A stretch of DNA of 64,000 nt, taken from positions 1,576,001-1,640,000 of the forward strand of contig NZ_CP022680.1 in the NCBI RefSeq assembly GCF_003595525.1. Direction: 5' to 3'. Position 1 is the first letter of the stretch; every line of letters begins with the position of its first letter. This DNA comes from Streptococcus respiraculi. Lineage in GTDB: Bacteria; Bacillota; Bacilli; Lactobacillales; Streptococcaceae. A program made the translations under genes and the position numbers. The notes under the pieces are model-generated. The model was not told the DNA's origin. It did no database searches and saw only the letters and a list, made by a program, of their open reading frames with translations. Shown here one piece after another: positions 1 through 7,627 of the stretch.

Positions 1-145
1 TCAACAGTCCCCCGGACTGACATTAGTTGAAGATTATTTCATAATCCTTATTTCCAACCTTCAACAGTCCCTCGGACTGACATTAGTTGAAGATTATTTC
101 ATAATCCTTATTTCCAACCTTCAACAGTCCCCCGGACTGTTGAAG
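1..145. repeat. 60-bp tandem repeat containing CAGTCC/GGACTG palindrome
   Basis: Two nearly identical 60-base units (1-60 and 61-120) are followed by the start of a third (121-145). Units 1 and 2 differ at one base of the CCCCC/CCTCG core. Each unit begins with the left arm TTCAACAGTCC and GGACTG; in the third the palindrome is complete and closes as GGACTGTTGAAG. Closely similar sequence, including the preceding TATTTCC.ACCTT, recurs at 37368-37410, and a shorter relative sits at 63287-63309. The last complete palindrome supplies the stop codon of the neighbouring membrane-protein gene. The array may continue beyond the left edge of the window. Confidence 0.85.
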
Positions 146-795
146 CAAGATGAGTTAACGACGTCAGACTTTGATTTCTGACGAGTATTAATCGCTTTGA
201 CTAGGAGCAGTCCATATCCTGCTAGCAGATAAGCGATAAAAATAGTAGCTGCATAGGTCAAGACATAATGCCAGCCATACTTGGGTACATTTAAGAAGAA
301 ATAGGCAAAAGGACTGTCTTTGGCATCAGGAATCGGTAGCTTGATAACAAGACCATTGATGAGAGCAAAGGCCAAGTAGGCAACAGGTAAAGCAGTCCAC
401 CAAATAGGGTCAAACCACTTGTACTGACCTTGCTTGTCCACAAATAAGGTATCCAATAGAAAATAAAGAGGTACAATATAGTGGCAGAGAAGATTTTCCA
501 CCCGCCAAAAATCTGTCGCTAAAGGCGCCAGCATAAAATGGTAAATAACACAGGTAATCATAATCGACATGGTTACAGCTGCTTTCAACCGCAGAAAACT
601 CTGGCGCTGCAAGTCTTTCTTCTGATACATGGCATAGACCATATAGACTGAAAAAAGCGAGACTAATAGATTCGATTGAACCGTATAGTACATCAACATA
701 CCGATACTATGCTTAACGATTTCAAGAGTCGTTCCGATGATGGCAAGTACAGCCAACAAACAGCGCGAATAAAACAATTTACTTTGATACTTCAA
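121..795 (-). CDS. Small multi-pass membrane protein (Pr6Pr-like)
   Basis: A 224-residue protein with about six hydrophobic segments separated by short polar loops. The aromatic-rich pattern, including WFDPIWWTALP and an FFLNVPKYGWHYV loop near the C-terminus, resembles Pr6Pr-type integral membrane proteins of Firmicutes; the biochemical role is unknown. I chose the TTG start at 795 because a perfect AGGAGGA lies five bases upstream (801-807). The longer in-frame ATG at 852 would run through the phnA terminator hairpin. The final codons and the TGA stop fall inside the palindromic repeat at 121-145, so the C-terminal tail (about eight residues, ending NSPGDC) was probably replaced when the repeat arrived. 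It lies alone, downstream of phnA and behind that gene's terminator. Confidence 0.6.
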   Translation of the reverse strand: MKYQSKLFYSRCLLAVLAIIGTTLEIVKHSIGMLMYYTVQSNLLVSLFSVYMVYAMYQKKDLQRQSFLRLKAAVTMSIMITCVIYHFMLAPLATDFWRVENLLCHYIVPLYFLLDTLFVDKQGQYKWFDPIWWTALPVAYLAFALINGLVIKLPIPDAKDSPFAYFFLNVPKYGWHYVLTYAATIFIAYLLAGYGLLLVKAINTRQKSKSDVVNSSCFNSPGDC

Positions 796-819
796 TTTAT
801 TCCTCCTAAAATAAGAAGA

Positions 820-850
820 GGGAGCGAGACAAGATGCTTGCCTTACTCCC
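820..850 (-). terminator. Rho-independent terminator of phnA
   Basis: On the minus strand a stem of GGGAG and AGGCAAG pairs with CTTGTCT and CTCCC around a CAT loop, followed by TCTTCTTATTTT. It starts about 20 bases after the phnA stop codon. Confidence 0.75.
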
Positions 851-870
851 AACTAGTAAAATCTATCGTA

Positions 871-1206
871 TTAGATTTTCTTCACAAATTCTGATTTTAA
901 TTTCATGGCACCAAAACCGTCAATCTTACAATCGATGTTGTGGTCACCTTCAACGATACGGATGTTTTTCACACGCGTACCTTGTTTCAAATCTTTAGGC
1001 GCACCCTTGACCTTCAAATCCTTGATGAGGGTCACTGTATCACCGTCTGCCAAGCGATTTCCGTTGGCGTCGATTGCTACCACACCTTCTTCTTCTGCGA
1101 CTTCTGCTGGATTCCATTCGTAGGCGCATTCTGGACAGATGAGCAATACTCCGTCTTCATAGACATATTCTGACTGACATTTTGGGCAATTTGGTAAAGT
1201 TTCCAT
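871..1206 (-). CDS. phnA: PhnA/YjdM-family zinc-ribbon protein
   Basis: A 111-residue protein of the PhnA (YjdM) family. The N-terminal zinc ribbon is visible as [21 protein letters not shown] at residues 6-26, with two CxxC pairs. The C-terminal half is the small conserved PhnA domain ([20 protein letters not shown], then a [14 protein letters not shown] end). Despite the name, family members are not shown to act in phosphonate use and the function is unclear. The start at 1206 is preceded by GGAGAG; the upstream in-frame ATG would lie in the promoter. A promoter at 1235-1263 and a terminator at 820-850 make it a single-gene unit. Confidence 0.85.
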   Translation of the reverse strand: METLPNCPKCQSEYVYEDGVLLICPECAYEWNPAEVAEEEGVVAIDANGNRLADGDTVTLIKDLKVKGAPKDLKQGTRVKNIRIVEGDHNIDCKIDGFGAMKLKSEFVKKI

Positions 1207-1234
1207 ACTCTCTCCTCTTATTTTTAACCTATCT

Positions 1235-1263
1235 AGTATACCATGCTGACGCCAATTGAGCAA
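1235..1263 (-). promoter_or_regulatory. Sigma-A promoter of phnA
   Basis: Minus strand: TTGCTC (1263-1258), 17-base spacer, TATACT (1240-1235) with TGG just upstream (extended -10). Transcription would start about 23 bases before the phnA ATG. Confidence 0.7.
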
Positions 1264-1283
1264 GCCATACTCTTCTTTTCAAT

Positions 1284-2183
1284 TTACAACAAATTCGTGT
1301 TTCTGAGCTTGTCGAGGGTTTCACGGAAAATAGCTGGGGCTTCTGCCGTAAAGGTCACGACCTCTCCTGTCCGAGGGTGGGTAAAACCGAGGGTCTTGGC
1401 ATGTAAAAACTGACCGTGCCCTTTCAAGGTTTTCCGCGGTCCGTATACCTCGTCACCCGCTACGGGGTGACCGATATAAGCCATGTGAACACGAATCTGA
1501 TGTGTCCGCCCTGTTTCAAGAGTTAATTCAACCAGAGTATAATCTCCGAAGCGCTCCAAGACCTGAAAGCGGGTGAGAGCTTCTTTTCCCTTAGCGGTTA
1601 CCGCCTGCTTCTTACGATCCTTGTCAGAACGACCAATTGGCGCTTCAATCACACCACGGTCATTTGGCAGATTGCCATGGACAATGGCAATGTATTTCCG
1701 TAAGGATTTCTTGGCTTTTAGTTCCTCTGCTAATTTCTGGTGGGCTTCATCGTGTTTGGCAATCATTAACAGCCCTGATGTATCCTTGTCAATCCTGTGA
1801 ACAATCCCAGGCCGCATGACCCCATTGATACCCGACAAATCCTTGACGTGGTACAAAAGCGCATTAACCAAGGTACCTGAAGTATGACCCGCCGACGGAT
1901 GAACGACCATGTCTTGTGGCTTATTGACAACCGCCACGTCCATATCCTCGTAGACAATCTCAAGGGGAATGTCTTCTGCTACATAGTCAACTTCTTCCAC
2001 CTCTGGAATTTCGTACTGGATACAATCCCCATGCTGAACAGTATATTTGGCTTTTTTTGCCTGACCATTGACAAGGACCAGACCAGCCTTGATTTGCTCA
2101 TTAGCTACCGAGCGCGATAGAGGGGTAAAATCCGCCAAGGCCTTATCAAGACGCATTCCGCCTGTTTCAACTCTTACTTCCAT
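1284..2183 (-). CDS. rluD: 23S rRNA pseudouridine synthase RluD
   Basis: A 299-residue RluA/RluD-family enzyme that isomerises uridines of large-subunit rRNA (helix 69 positions in characterised RluD). Residues about 10-60 form an S4 RNA-binding domain. The catalytic motif HRIDKDTSGL (130-138) contains the nucleophilic Asp132, and GRTHQIRVHM follows near residue 225. Length is typical. Its start overlaps the end of lspA by 17 bases, so translation is probably coupled. It is the last gene of the lysR-lspA-rluD transcript. No terminator is obvious in the 77 bases before phnA. The residue specificity (RluD versus another RluA-type subfamily) is inferred from context. Confidence 0.9.
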   Translation of the reverse strand: MEVRVETGGMRLDKALADFTPLSRSVANEQIKAGLVLVNGQAKKAKYTVQHGDCIQYEIPEVEEVDYVAEDIPLEIVYEDMDVAVVNKPQDMVVHPSAGHTSGTLVNALLYHVKDLSGINGVMRPGIVHRIDKDTSGLLMIAKHDEAHQKLAEELKAKKSLRKYIAIVHGNLPNDRGVIEAPIGRSDKDRKKQAVTAKGKEALTRFQVLERFGDYTLVELTLETGRTHQIRVHMAYIGHPVAGDEVYGPRKTLKGHGQFLHAKTLGFTHPRTGEVVTFTAEAPAIFRETLDKLRNTNLL

Positions 2184-2631
2184 TTTTCTCTTCTTTCATA
2201 ATGTAGATAAATAAAGCCATCACACCGACTGTCAAGCACATGTCTGCGACATTAAAAACTGGAAAATCGATAAAATCAAGATGAAACATATCCACAACGT
2301 AGCCCAAACGAACACGGTCGATAAAATTCCCAATCCCCCCCGCAATCACAAGCGCAAGGCTAGACAAGAGCCGCAAACTCCCCTTGATATGCTTGATAAA
2401 ATACCAAATAGCAGCCGTCATCACAACCAAGGTCACGATGGTAAAGAACCACTGCTGATTCTGGAGAATAGAGTAGGCTGCGCCATAATTACGCAAGTAA
2501 TAAAAGTTGACCAATCCAGGAATAAAAGCCCGCTGTTCATTCAAGGCGATAGTGGCTACTGTCCAAGCCTTGACCCATTGATCTAAGGCAATCAAGCCCA
2601 CAATTCCTAGTGGAAATCCAATTTTTCTCAT
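2167..2631 (-). CDS. lspA: Lipoprotein signal peptidase II
   Basis: A 154-residue aspartic membrane protease that removes the signal peptide from diacylglyceryl-modified prolipoproteins in the cytoplasmic membrane. Four transmembrane segments are visible. The catalytic pair is Asp114 (YVVDMF) and Asp130 (FNVADMC), with the conserved GNFIDR at 101-106. I use the ATG at 2631, preceded by AAGGATAG. The ORF can be read 19 codons further upstream into the LysR gene, but that would add a non-hydrophobic extension not found in the family. The gene begins one base after the LysR stop codon and overlaps rluD at its 3' end. The lipoprotein at 37668 is a likely substrate. Confidence 0.95.
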   Translation of the reverse strand: MRKIGFPLGIVGLIALDQWVKAWTVATIALNEQRAFIPGLVNFYYLRNYGAAYSILQNQQWFFTIVTLVVMTAAIWYFIKHIKGSLRLLSSLALVIAGGIGNFIDRVRLGYVVDMFHLDFIDFPVFNVADMCLTVGVMALFIYIMKEEKNGSKS

Positions 2632-2632
2632 A

Positions 2633-3538
2633 CTATCCTTTCTTCTTGGCAAAATAGCCTTCCATAACACGGATAAAATCTTGCGCACACTGGCTTAGTT
2701 CCGTATCTTCTCGCTTAACATAGACCATGCGGTTGCCTTTTCCTTCCTTGAAAGGAATCACCGTAATCCCGTGCACACTCTCACTGTCTAAAAAACCTGA
2801 CCCCGTTGCATAAGCATCCGTCCGCTCCAAAATCCCATTTAAGGTTGCTCGGTCTGTCACATCAAAGGTTACAGACGAATCGGACGTATCAAAGAAATTC
2901 TCAGAGTAGTAAAGATATTCGTCCTTTTCTTGGGTAAAACGAACAGTCGGAAGCCCCGCCAAATCGGCCAATTCAATCTCAGCTTTTTGCGCCAAGGGAT
3001 GACCTTTGCGGATGTAGATATGGGTTTGAAAGGGGATCAAATCGACCACTTCCAAGCGTAATTTTTCCAGCTTTTGCATGATGCCCTTGGTGTTGCGGTT
3101 GTTCAGATAGATAATGCCCAACTCGCTATGGCCTTGCGACACTTCATCCAAAATCTGTACCGTCGTTGACTCAAAGAGACGAAACTTGGGATATGCTGGA
3201 AATTGCTGCGAAAACTCTGTAATCAGCGGTGGTAAAAAATCATAGTGCTGACTGGAAATCGAAAACTCAGCTTCTCCCTCATCATGCTGTAAATAAAGGT
3301 GTTCAAAGCTATCAAATCCCTTGACCAAACTCTGAGCCTTATCATAAAATTCCATTCCCCGACGAGTCAAAAACGTCCCTGAACTAGTCCGACTAAAAAT
3401 TTTAAAGCCCAATTCTTTTTCCAAATCACGTACAGAAATGGATAGACTCGGCTGTGAGACAAACATTTTTTCTGCTGCTTCTCGAAAAGTCCCGCTATTT
3501 GCAATCGCCACAACATAGCGCAATTGTTGAATATTCAT
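2633..3538 (-). CDS. LysR-family regulator (MtaR/CpsY-like)
   Basis: A 301-residue LysR transcriptional regulator. The winged helix-turn-helix spans residues 1-60 (MNIQQLRYVV, FREAAEKMFVSQPSLSISVR) and the rest is the periplasmic-binding-protein-like effector domain. The N-terminus and the position immediately upstream of lspA-rluD match the streptococcal MtaR/CpsY group, which governs methionine uptake genes and surface traits in group B streptococci. The effector and targets here are inferred. A paralogue with a similar N-terminus lies at 30625. The promoter is at 3568-3576, and the start ATG has AAGGAAG upstream. lspA begins one base after its stop codon, so the three genes form one operon. 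Confidence 0.75.
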   Translation of the reverse strand: MNIQQLRYVVAIANSGTFREAAEKMFVSQPSLSISVRDLEKELGFKIFSRTSSGTFLTRRGMEFYDKAQSLVKGFDSFEHLYLQHDEGEAEFSISSQHYDFLPPLITEFSQQFPAYPKFRLFESTTVQILDEVSQGHSELGIIYLNNRNTKGIMQKLEKLRLEVVDLIPFQTHIYIRKGHPLAQKAEIELADLAGLPTVRFTQEKDEYLYYSENFFDTSDSSVTFDVTDRATLNGILERTDAYATGSGFLDSESVHGITVIPFKEGKGNRMVYVKREDTELSQCAQDFIRVMEGYFAKKKG

Positions 3539-3567
3539 GCTGCCACTTCCTTTGTAAAATACTCTTT

Positions 3568-3576
3568 ATTATACCA
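3568..3576 (-). promoter_or_regulatory. Extended -10 promoter of lysR-lspA-rluD
   Basis: Minus strand TGGTATAAT, with TATAAT at 3573-3568. There is no good -35 box at 17 bases, so recognition would depend on the TGn extension. The start would be near 3561, about 22 bases before the gene. Confidence 0.65.
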
Positions 3577-3857
3577 TAATCCATTGCAAATGATATAGCG
3601 CACGTCGTACAAATTACACGCCGTACGCATGAAAACTTTCTCTTCATCCTTTTGTGCCCTGACATCAATTTTGAAAAGATAGCTTTTTAAATCAATCATC
3701 TGCTTAGCCTCTTTCTCCAAATAATTGGACTAAATAATCTTCTAAATGAACAGAAACACTTGCAAAAACAAGTATGTTGGAGTATGTTATTTTAGCAAAC
3801 TGTTAAACTAGCTTGTAAATCCCCCTTTAGGTCAAGGGTAGAAAACGGGTAAAGATT

Positions 3858-3962
3858 ATGAGAAGTCGTAAAGACCTCAAAAGGAAAGAGCACCTAGAAC
3901 CTATCAAGCTAGCGATTCCCGTCGCTAAATTGATGAAAGAGTTACTAAACGCCCTAAATTAA
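3858..3962 (+). CDS. Possible 34-residue basic small protein
   Basis: An ATG-started frame encodes 34 residues beginning MRSRKDLKRKEHLEP and ending KLMKELLNALN, so it has a highly basic head and an amphipathic leucine-rich tail. Nine bases after the stop codon is a perfect 9-bp hairpin (3971-3996). There is only a weak GGTAAAG ahead of the start and a weak promoter (TTGCAA, 17 bases, TATGTT near 3770-3800). I do not recognise the peptide. It could equally be chance in an intergenic region. Confidence 0.3.
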   Translation: MRSRKDLKRKEHLEPIKLAIPVAKLMKELLNALN

Positions 3963-3970
3963 TCTTTAAT

Positions 3971-3996
3971 AGCAAGTAGGTATTCGTCTACTTGCT
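3971..3996 (+). terminator. Hairpin after the 34-codon ORF
   Basis: AGCAAGTAG (3971-3979) pairs perfectly with CTACTTGCT (3988-3996) across an 8-base loop. The following CCCTTGA is not a good U-tract, so termination is uncertain. Confidence 0.4.
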
Positions 3997-4115
3997 CCCT
4001 TGACATTGGTTATAACATAGCTTGCTATCTTGTGCAAGGACTACACCGCTCAAGAAACTATTTCATCCACTGATAGCCCCACAAGGCTTTTTCTTTTGCT
4101 CTGCTGTATGCTATT

Positions 4116-4979
4116 CTAGTTCTTAGCAGCTAGGTAAACGACTTCTGTAACATCTGTGAAGCCTAGTTTGCGATACAGAGTGGCAGCTACTATGTTTTCT
4201 TTTTCAACGACAATCTGAAAGGCTTTATCATTTCGAGAAAGCAACTGACAGATGACCTCTTTCATTAAGTAACTCCCCAGTCCCTGCCCTTGATGAACAG
4301 GTGCTACTCCCAAGCCAAAAATATGGTTATAATCAGATGTCGTATCGATTGTGACCGAAGCAAGCACTTCCTTGTCCTTCATCAATACATATAACAAGGT
4401 GTCGTCTCCTTCAAGGCTAGCATGTGCATATTGCTCACTATTATCAATGCTCTTCTGAAAGGCTTCAGCTTGAACCTTGGCAATGGCTCTAATCATCTCT
4501 TTTTCAGCTAAGACGACTTTACAATCATCACGACTCTCCAGATTATAGGGCTTTAGCTCTCGCCGCAACCACAGTTCTGCATAGTCTTCCTCGACCAAGT
4601 TAAAGTGAGATAGCAACCATGGATTTTTCTCGATAAAAATTCGCTCTGTCTCATAGGAAATCCCTGACAGTTGATACTCTTTGGCAACTTGGATAAATGC
4701 TGCTTCCAAGGCTCTTGCAATTCCTTGATTTCTAGCTGACGGTAAGACAAAGAGTGATACACTTACATCCTCTCGTTCGTCCGCATAAACATAAAGACAG
4801 CCCAATAATGTCTCTTCTTCATAGGCCAGAAAGATGCAAGGCATATCTGGATCAACATTATAGTCATTCGCCAAATAAGGGATACTAGCTGTTCCATCAT
4901 ATTCATGACAGGTCTCTAGCAAGTTCAAGACCTGCTTCATTTCTTCATCTGGTAAACAATTCCTTTTCCTAATCCTCAT
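4116..4979 (-). CDS. Two-domain GNAT acetyltransferase
   Basis: A 287-residue protein with two GNAT folds. The first acetyl-CoA motif is LPSARNQGIARALEAA (about residues 80-100) and the second is VAPVHQGQGLGSYLMKE (about 220-240), which is the better Q/RxxGxG/A loop. Such tandem-GNAT proteins acetylate small-molecule or peptide amines, but the substrate cannot be read from sequence. AGGAGGACG sits directly before the ATG at 4979; an ORF extension to 5018 runs through the rpmA terminator and is not used. It lies downstream of rpmA behind that terminator and probably depends on read-through or a weak local promoter. Confidence 0.75.
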   Translation of the reverse strand: MRIRKRNCLPDEEMKQVLNLLETCHEYDGTASIPYLANDYNVDPDMPCIFLAYEEETLLGCLYVYADEREDVSVSLFVLPSARNQGIARALEAAFIQVAKEYQLSGISYETERIFIEKNPWLLSHFNLVEEDYAELWLRRELKPYNLESRDDCKVVLAEKEMIRAIAKVQAEAFQKSIDNSEQYAHASLEGDDTLLYVLMKDKEVLASVTIDTTSDYNHIFGLGVAPVHQGQGLGSYLMKEVICQLLSRNDKAFQIVVEKENIVAATLYRKLGFTDVTEVVYLAAKN

Positions 4980-4994
4980 ATCGTCCTCCTGAAC

Positions 4995-5022
4995 AAAAAA
5001 GAACCTGCCAAAAGGCAAGTTC
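4995..5022 (-). terminator. Terminator of rplU-rpmA
   Basis: Minus strand GAACTTGCC, TTTT loop, GGCAGGTTC, then TTTTTTG. It starts about 40 bases after the rpmA stop and ends just before the ribosome binding site of the GNAT gene. Confidence 0.85.
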
Positions 5023-5062
5023 TCAGGTAAGCTTTCTAAAGCCAGTAATAAGGTGTTCCTTA

Positions 5063-5356
5063 TTATTTCGCGATAGGGTAAACAGATACTTGTTTTTTAT
5101 CGCGTCCTTTACGTTCAAAACGTACTACGCCTTCAACTTTAGCGTAAAGTGTGTCATCTCCTCCACGACCTACGTTAGCTCCTGGATAGATTTTTGTACC
5201 ACGTTGGCGGTAAAGAATTGAACCACCTGATACAGTTTGACCGTCAGCCGCTTTAGCTCCAAGACGTTTTGCTTGAGAGTCACGACCGTTTGACGTTGAA
5301 CCTCCACCTTTTTTGTGGGCGAATAGTTGCAAGTTAGCAAGATTCAAGTTTAACAT
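5063..5356 (-). CDS. rpmA: 50S ribosomal protein L27
   Basis: A 97-residue bL27. It has the Firmicutes N-terminal extension [13 protein letters not shown] ahead of the mature start [14 protein letters not shown], which carries the residues that reach the peptidyl-transferase centre. In Firmicutes this extension is cut by the cysteine protease Prp. Here the gene follows rplU with a 51-base gap, and the prp (ysxB) gene that usually lies between rplU and rpmA is absent. The RBS is GGAGGA. It is transcribed from the rplU promoter. Confidence 0.97.
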   Translation of the reverse strand: MLNLNLANLQLFAHKKGGGSTSNGRDSQAKRLGAKAADGQTVSGGSILYRQRGTKIYPGANVGRGGDDTLYAKVEGVVRFERKGRDKKQVSVYPIAK

Positions 5357-5407
5357 AATGTTAGTCCTCCAATATTCTGTGATGAGTGTTGTTGCGCCAG
5401 GCTAAAA

Positions 5408-5722
5408 TTAAGCGTTGATAGCGTTGATAACAACTTTTGTATAAGGTTGACGATGACCTTGTTTACGGTGGCTACCTTTTTTAGGTTTGTATTTGAAAGT
5501 AACAACTTTCTTTTGTTTTCCTTGTTTTTCAACAGTTCCAACAACAGTAGCACCTGCTACAAGTGGAGTTCCGACAACAGTCTTTTCACCACCAACAAGA
5601 ACAACTTCGTTAAATGTAACGTCTTGACCAGCTTCTACGTTCAATTTTTCAACGTAGATTGCTTGACCAACTTCAACTTTAACTTGTTTTCCGCCAGTTT
5701 TAATGATTGCGTATGTGCTCAT
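5408..5722 (-). CDS. rplU: 50S ribosomal protein L21
   Basis: A 104-residue bL21 starting [13 protein letters not shown] and ending in the basic [20 protein letters not shown] tail, which is full family length. AGGAGGTG lies four bases before the ATG at 5722. A structured leader (5735-5842) precedes it and a consensus promoter lies further upstream. A longer frame reaching 5824 only reads through the leader. It forms a two-gene operon with rpmA. Confidence 0.97.
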   Translation of the reverse strand: MSTYAIIKTGGKQVKVEVGQAIYVEKLNVEAGQDVTFNEVVLVGGEKTVVGTPLVAGATVVGTVEKQGKQKKVVTFKYKPKKGSHRKQGHRQPYTKVVINAINA

Positions 5723-5734
5723 TATGCACCTCCT

Positions 5735-5842
5735 ATGATAATATGGGACTTGTCCCGAATTTTTTGTGAAGACTCGCCTAGCATCGTGGGACGAACCTCT
5801 TAAACGATGATCGAGCGGTTGCACAGGCTGTGCATAGTCAAC
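5735..5842 (-). promoter_or_regulatory. L21-type mRNA leader
   Basis: The transcript ahead of rplU is about 110 bases and rich in pairing segments: GCACAGCCTGTGC, then ATCATCG/CGATGCT, then a GGGACAAGTCCC hairpin just before the RBS. Position and length match the L21 leader known in Firmicutes, an autoregulatory element for rplU. The assignment is from position and visible stems, not from a covariance search. Confidence 0.6.
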
Positions 5843-5848
5843 ATTCTT

Positions 5849-5877
5849 ATTCTATCACTCTTAGCGGAATTTGACAA
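5849..5877 (-). promoter_or_regulatory. Sigma-A promoter of rplU
   Basis: Minus strand TTGTCA (5877-5872), 17 bases, TAGAAT (5854-5849). Confidence 0.8.
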
Positions 5878-5940
5878 GTATTACCACTCAATAAATACAA
5901 TTTTCTTCTGTGAATTGAGGGAAAGGCAAATTTCAAGTTC

Positions 5941-6980
5941 AAGTTAGCCAGTCTGTAAAAATTCTCTAGGAGATTTGTAACCCAATATCTTCTTTGGATA
6001 GTTGTTAATCCAGTTTTCAATAAATGTGACTTGTTGTTGAGTCACATTTTTGCTTCTCTTAGGCAACCAACGCCGGATGAGTCTATTATGATTCTCATTA
6101 GTTCCCCTCTCCCAAGAGGAATAAGGGTGGGCATAGTAGATATGATCGGGGTCAAAAACTTCTGCTAAACGACTGAATTCAGTCCCGTTATCAGCTGTGA
6201 TTGAGTTAATTTGATAATCTCTGAGGATCATTTTCAGAGCTTGATTGACTGAAGACGCGGACTTATCGGGAATAAGTCGGATGATTTGATAACGACTCTT
6301 TCTATCAGTTAGAGTCAACAGACACTCATTTTTTGCCCGTGTTTGAATAACTGTATCAATTTCAACATCACCAACATTCTCACGTTGATTAATGCTTTCT
6401 GGTCGTTCCTCAATCGATTTTCCAGCCGGCTTAAAGTTAGGACTCGCTTGTTTTTTCTTCGTTTTCTCTTTCCGAGGATAAAGCATGTCAGCCTTGGTCA
6501 ACCCTAAGTGCCCACGATGAATCCAGTAGTAAATGGTGGAGACGGAGGCAGGTATCCCTTTTACTTTTACCATCATCTCAGGAGAGTATTTCTGTTTGAT
6601 GTAGTGAAGAATTTTTTCTTTGAGTTCCTTGGTTAGGGAAGTTTGCTTCACAGAATGTTTGCGATTATTTTGATAGGTTTTTTGAGCGAAGTCAGCTGAG
6701 TAGATTATTTCAAATTTTCCTTTACGCACTTGTTGCCTAACCTGACCACGTTTGACTTCGTTGTGAATGGTTTGAGGAGCCTTCTCTAATCTTCTAGCGA
6801 TTTCACGATTTGAGAACCCTTCTTGAAGCCAACGCTCAATCATTCTACGCTCAGCTAGTGTCAAATGTTTCCTTTTTGGTGTATAATAGTGTTGCATCTC
6901 AGAGTCTTTCTAATTGTTCTTGTGGTGATTACAATTATATCTCTCTGAGATGTTTTTTTATACCCTTGACTGGCTAACTT
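5941..6980 (-). mobile_element. IS30-family insertion sequence
   Basis: A 1040-bp element bounded by perfect 13-bp inverted repeats AAGTTAGCCAGTC (5941-5953) and its complement (6968-6980), containing a single transposase gene. Removing exactly this segment restores an in-frame 3' end for the interrupted minus-strand gene, which confirms the edges. No target duplication of more than one or two bases is visible. Confidence 0.85.
5944..6897 (-). CDS. IS30-family transposase
   Basis: A 317-residue IS30-type DDE transposase. The N-terminal helix-turn-helix appears as LTLAERRMIERWLQEGFSNR and EIARRLEKAPQTIHNEVKRG. The catalytic core shows the acidic residues in GDVEIDTVI, ITADNGTEF and GTNENHNRLIRRWLPK. 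Length is complete, with no frameshift, so the element may be active. The coding region runs nearly edge to edge, and its stop codon overlaps the left inverted repeat. The transposase start at 6897 is 84 bases inside the right end. Confidence 0.93.
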   Translation of the reverse strand: MQHYYTPKRKHLTLAERRMIERWLQEGFSNREIARRLEKAPQTIHNEVKRGQVRQQVRKGKFEIIYSADFAQKTYQNNRKHSVKQTSLTKELKEKILHYIKQKYSPEMMVKVKGIPASVSTIYYWIHRGHLGLTKADMLYPRKEKTKKKQASPNFKPAGKSIEERPESINQRENVGDVEIDTVIQTRAKNECLLTLTDRKSRYQIIRLIPDKSASSVNQALKMILRDYQINSITADNGTEFSRLAEVFDPDHIYYAHPYSSWERGTNENHNRLIRRWLPKRSKNVTQQQVTFIENWINNYPKKILGYKSPREFLQTG

Positions 6981-7627
6981 CATTGTAGAACTTTCGGAAT
7001 TGAGGGAAACAGGCACCATAGCTCCCTGAGCTGTCTCAGCTTCTCTTGCTTTTTGTTTTGTAGAGTTGGAAACATTCACTAGATGTTGCTCGCCATTTGA
7101 CGCTTCAAGAGTCATTAAGATTGAAGAATAGTGGCTACGACTATAGCCAATCCTTGTTGTTACTTCCTTTACCTGCATCACCTCTACTTGGACAACTGTT
7201 TGGTTGGCAAAATACTCATAACGCTGCCATACAGTGGATAAACGGTAACATTCGTATGCAGGATAGAAAAGTGCCAAAAAGGGTAAGCCAACAAGTAGCT
7301 GTAATTTTTTCTTTGTCATGTGGCTGTCAAATAAGTTCTCTCTTATAGTAAAAAATACTGCTCTCCATCCTCGCCTTCGTAGCTTTCGATAACAGAAAAG
7401 ATAGACAAGTAAGATGAGCAAAAACCGAAGAAAAGCTCCTACTACATAATACTTAGACGGCACCATTCCCATAATAGCATTTTCAACTTCTGCCTTCCAA
7501 GATAGTGTATTCCATAGCCCATCTAGCACATCTTTTCCCATTCTGTATGTTTCCTTTTCAACTCCTGATTCCTTGTCAAAGCCCTTCTTTTCGTTAATAT
7601 CTACTATGTGGCAATCTCAGATGATCA

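Larger units (their letters stand above)
3539..4115. other. 577-bp intergenic region
   Basis: This holds the lysR promoter at its left end, a possible 34-codon plus-strand ORF (3858-3962) and a hairpin (3971-3996). A 61-codon minus-strand reading frame overlaps the promoter and has no ribosome binding site, so I do not count it. The rest (3997-4115) shows nothing recognisable. Confidence 0.6.
5881..7541 (-). pseudogene. DUF3592-like membrane protein gene split by IS30
   Basis: The 5' part (7541 to 6981) encodes a 187-residue stretch with hydrophobic segments at about 20-48 and 70-90. A soluble beta-rich region (VQVEVMQVKEVTTRIGYSRS and onward) resembles the extracytoplasmic domain of DUF3592-type proteins. 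The IS30 element interrupts it after codon ATG at 6981. Joining base 6981 to base 5940 keeps the frame and adds ELEICLSLNSQKKIVFIEW and a TAA at 5881-5883, a natural-looking C-terminus. As it stands the frame instead runs 39 codons into the element, so a truncated fusion of 226 residues could be made. The family call is tentative; the disruption is directly visible. Confidence 0.7.

Noticed and set aside
1..145. CRISPR array at the left edge
   Set aside because: The 60-bp units are contiguous with no unique spacers, and no cas gene is in the window.
3535..3720. 61-codon minus-strand ORF before the LysR gene
   Set aside because: It runs through the lysR promoter and -10 box and has no RBS; it is better explained as untranslated sequence.
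5350..5553. A frame that might be the missing prp gene between rplU and rpmA
   Set aside because: It lies almost wholly inside rplU in another frame and has no protease motif.
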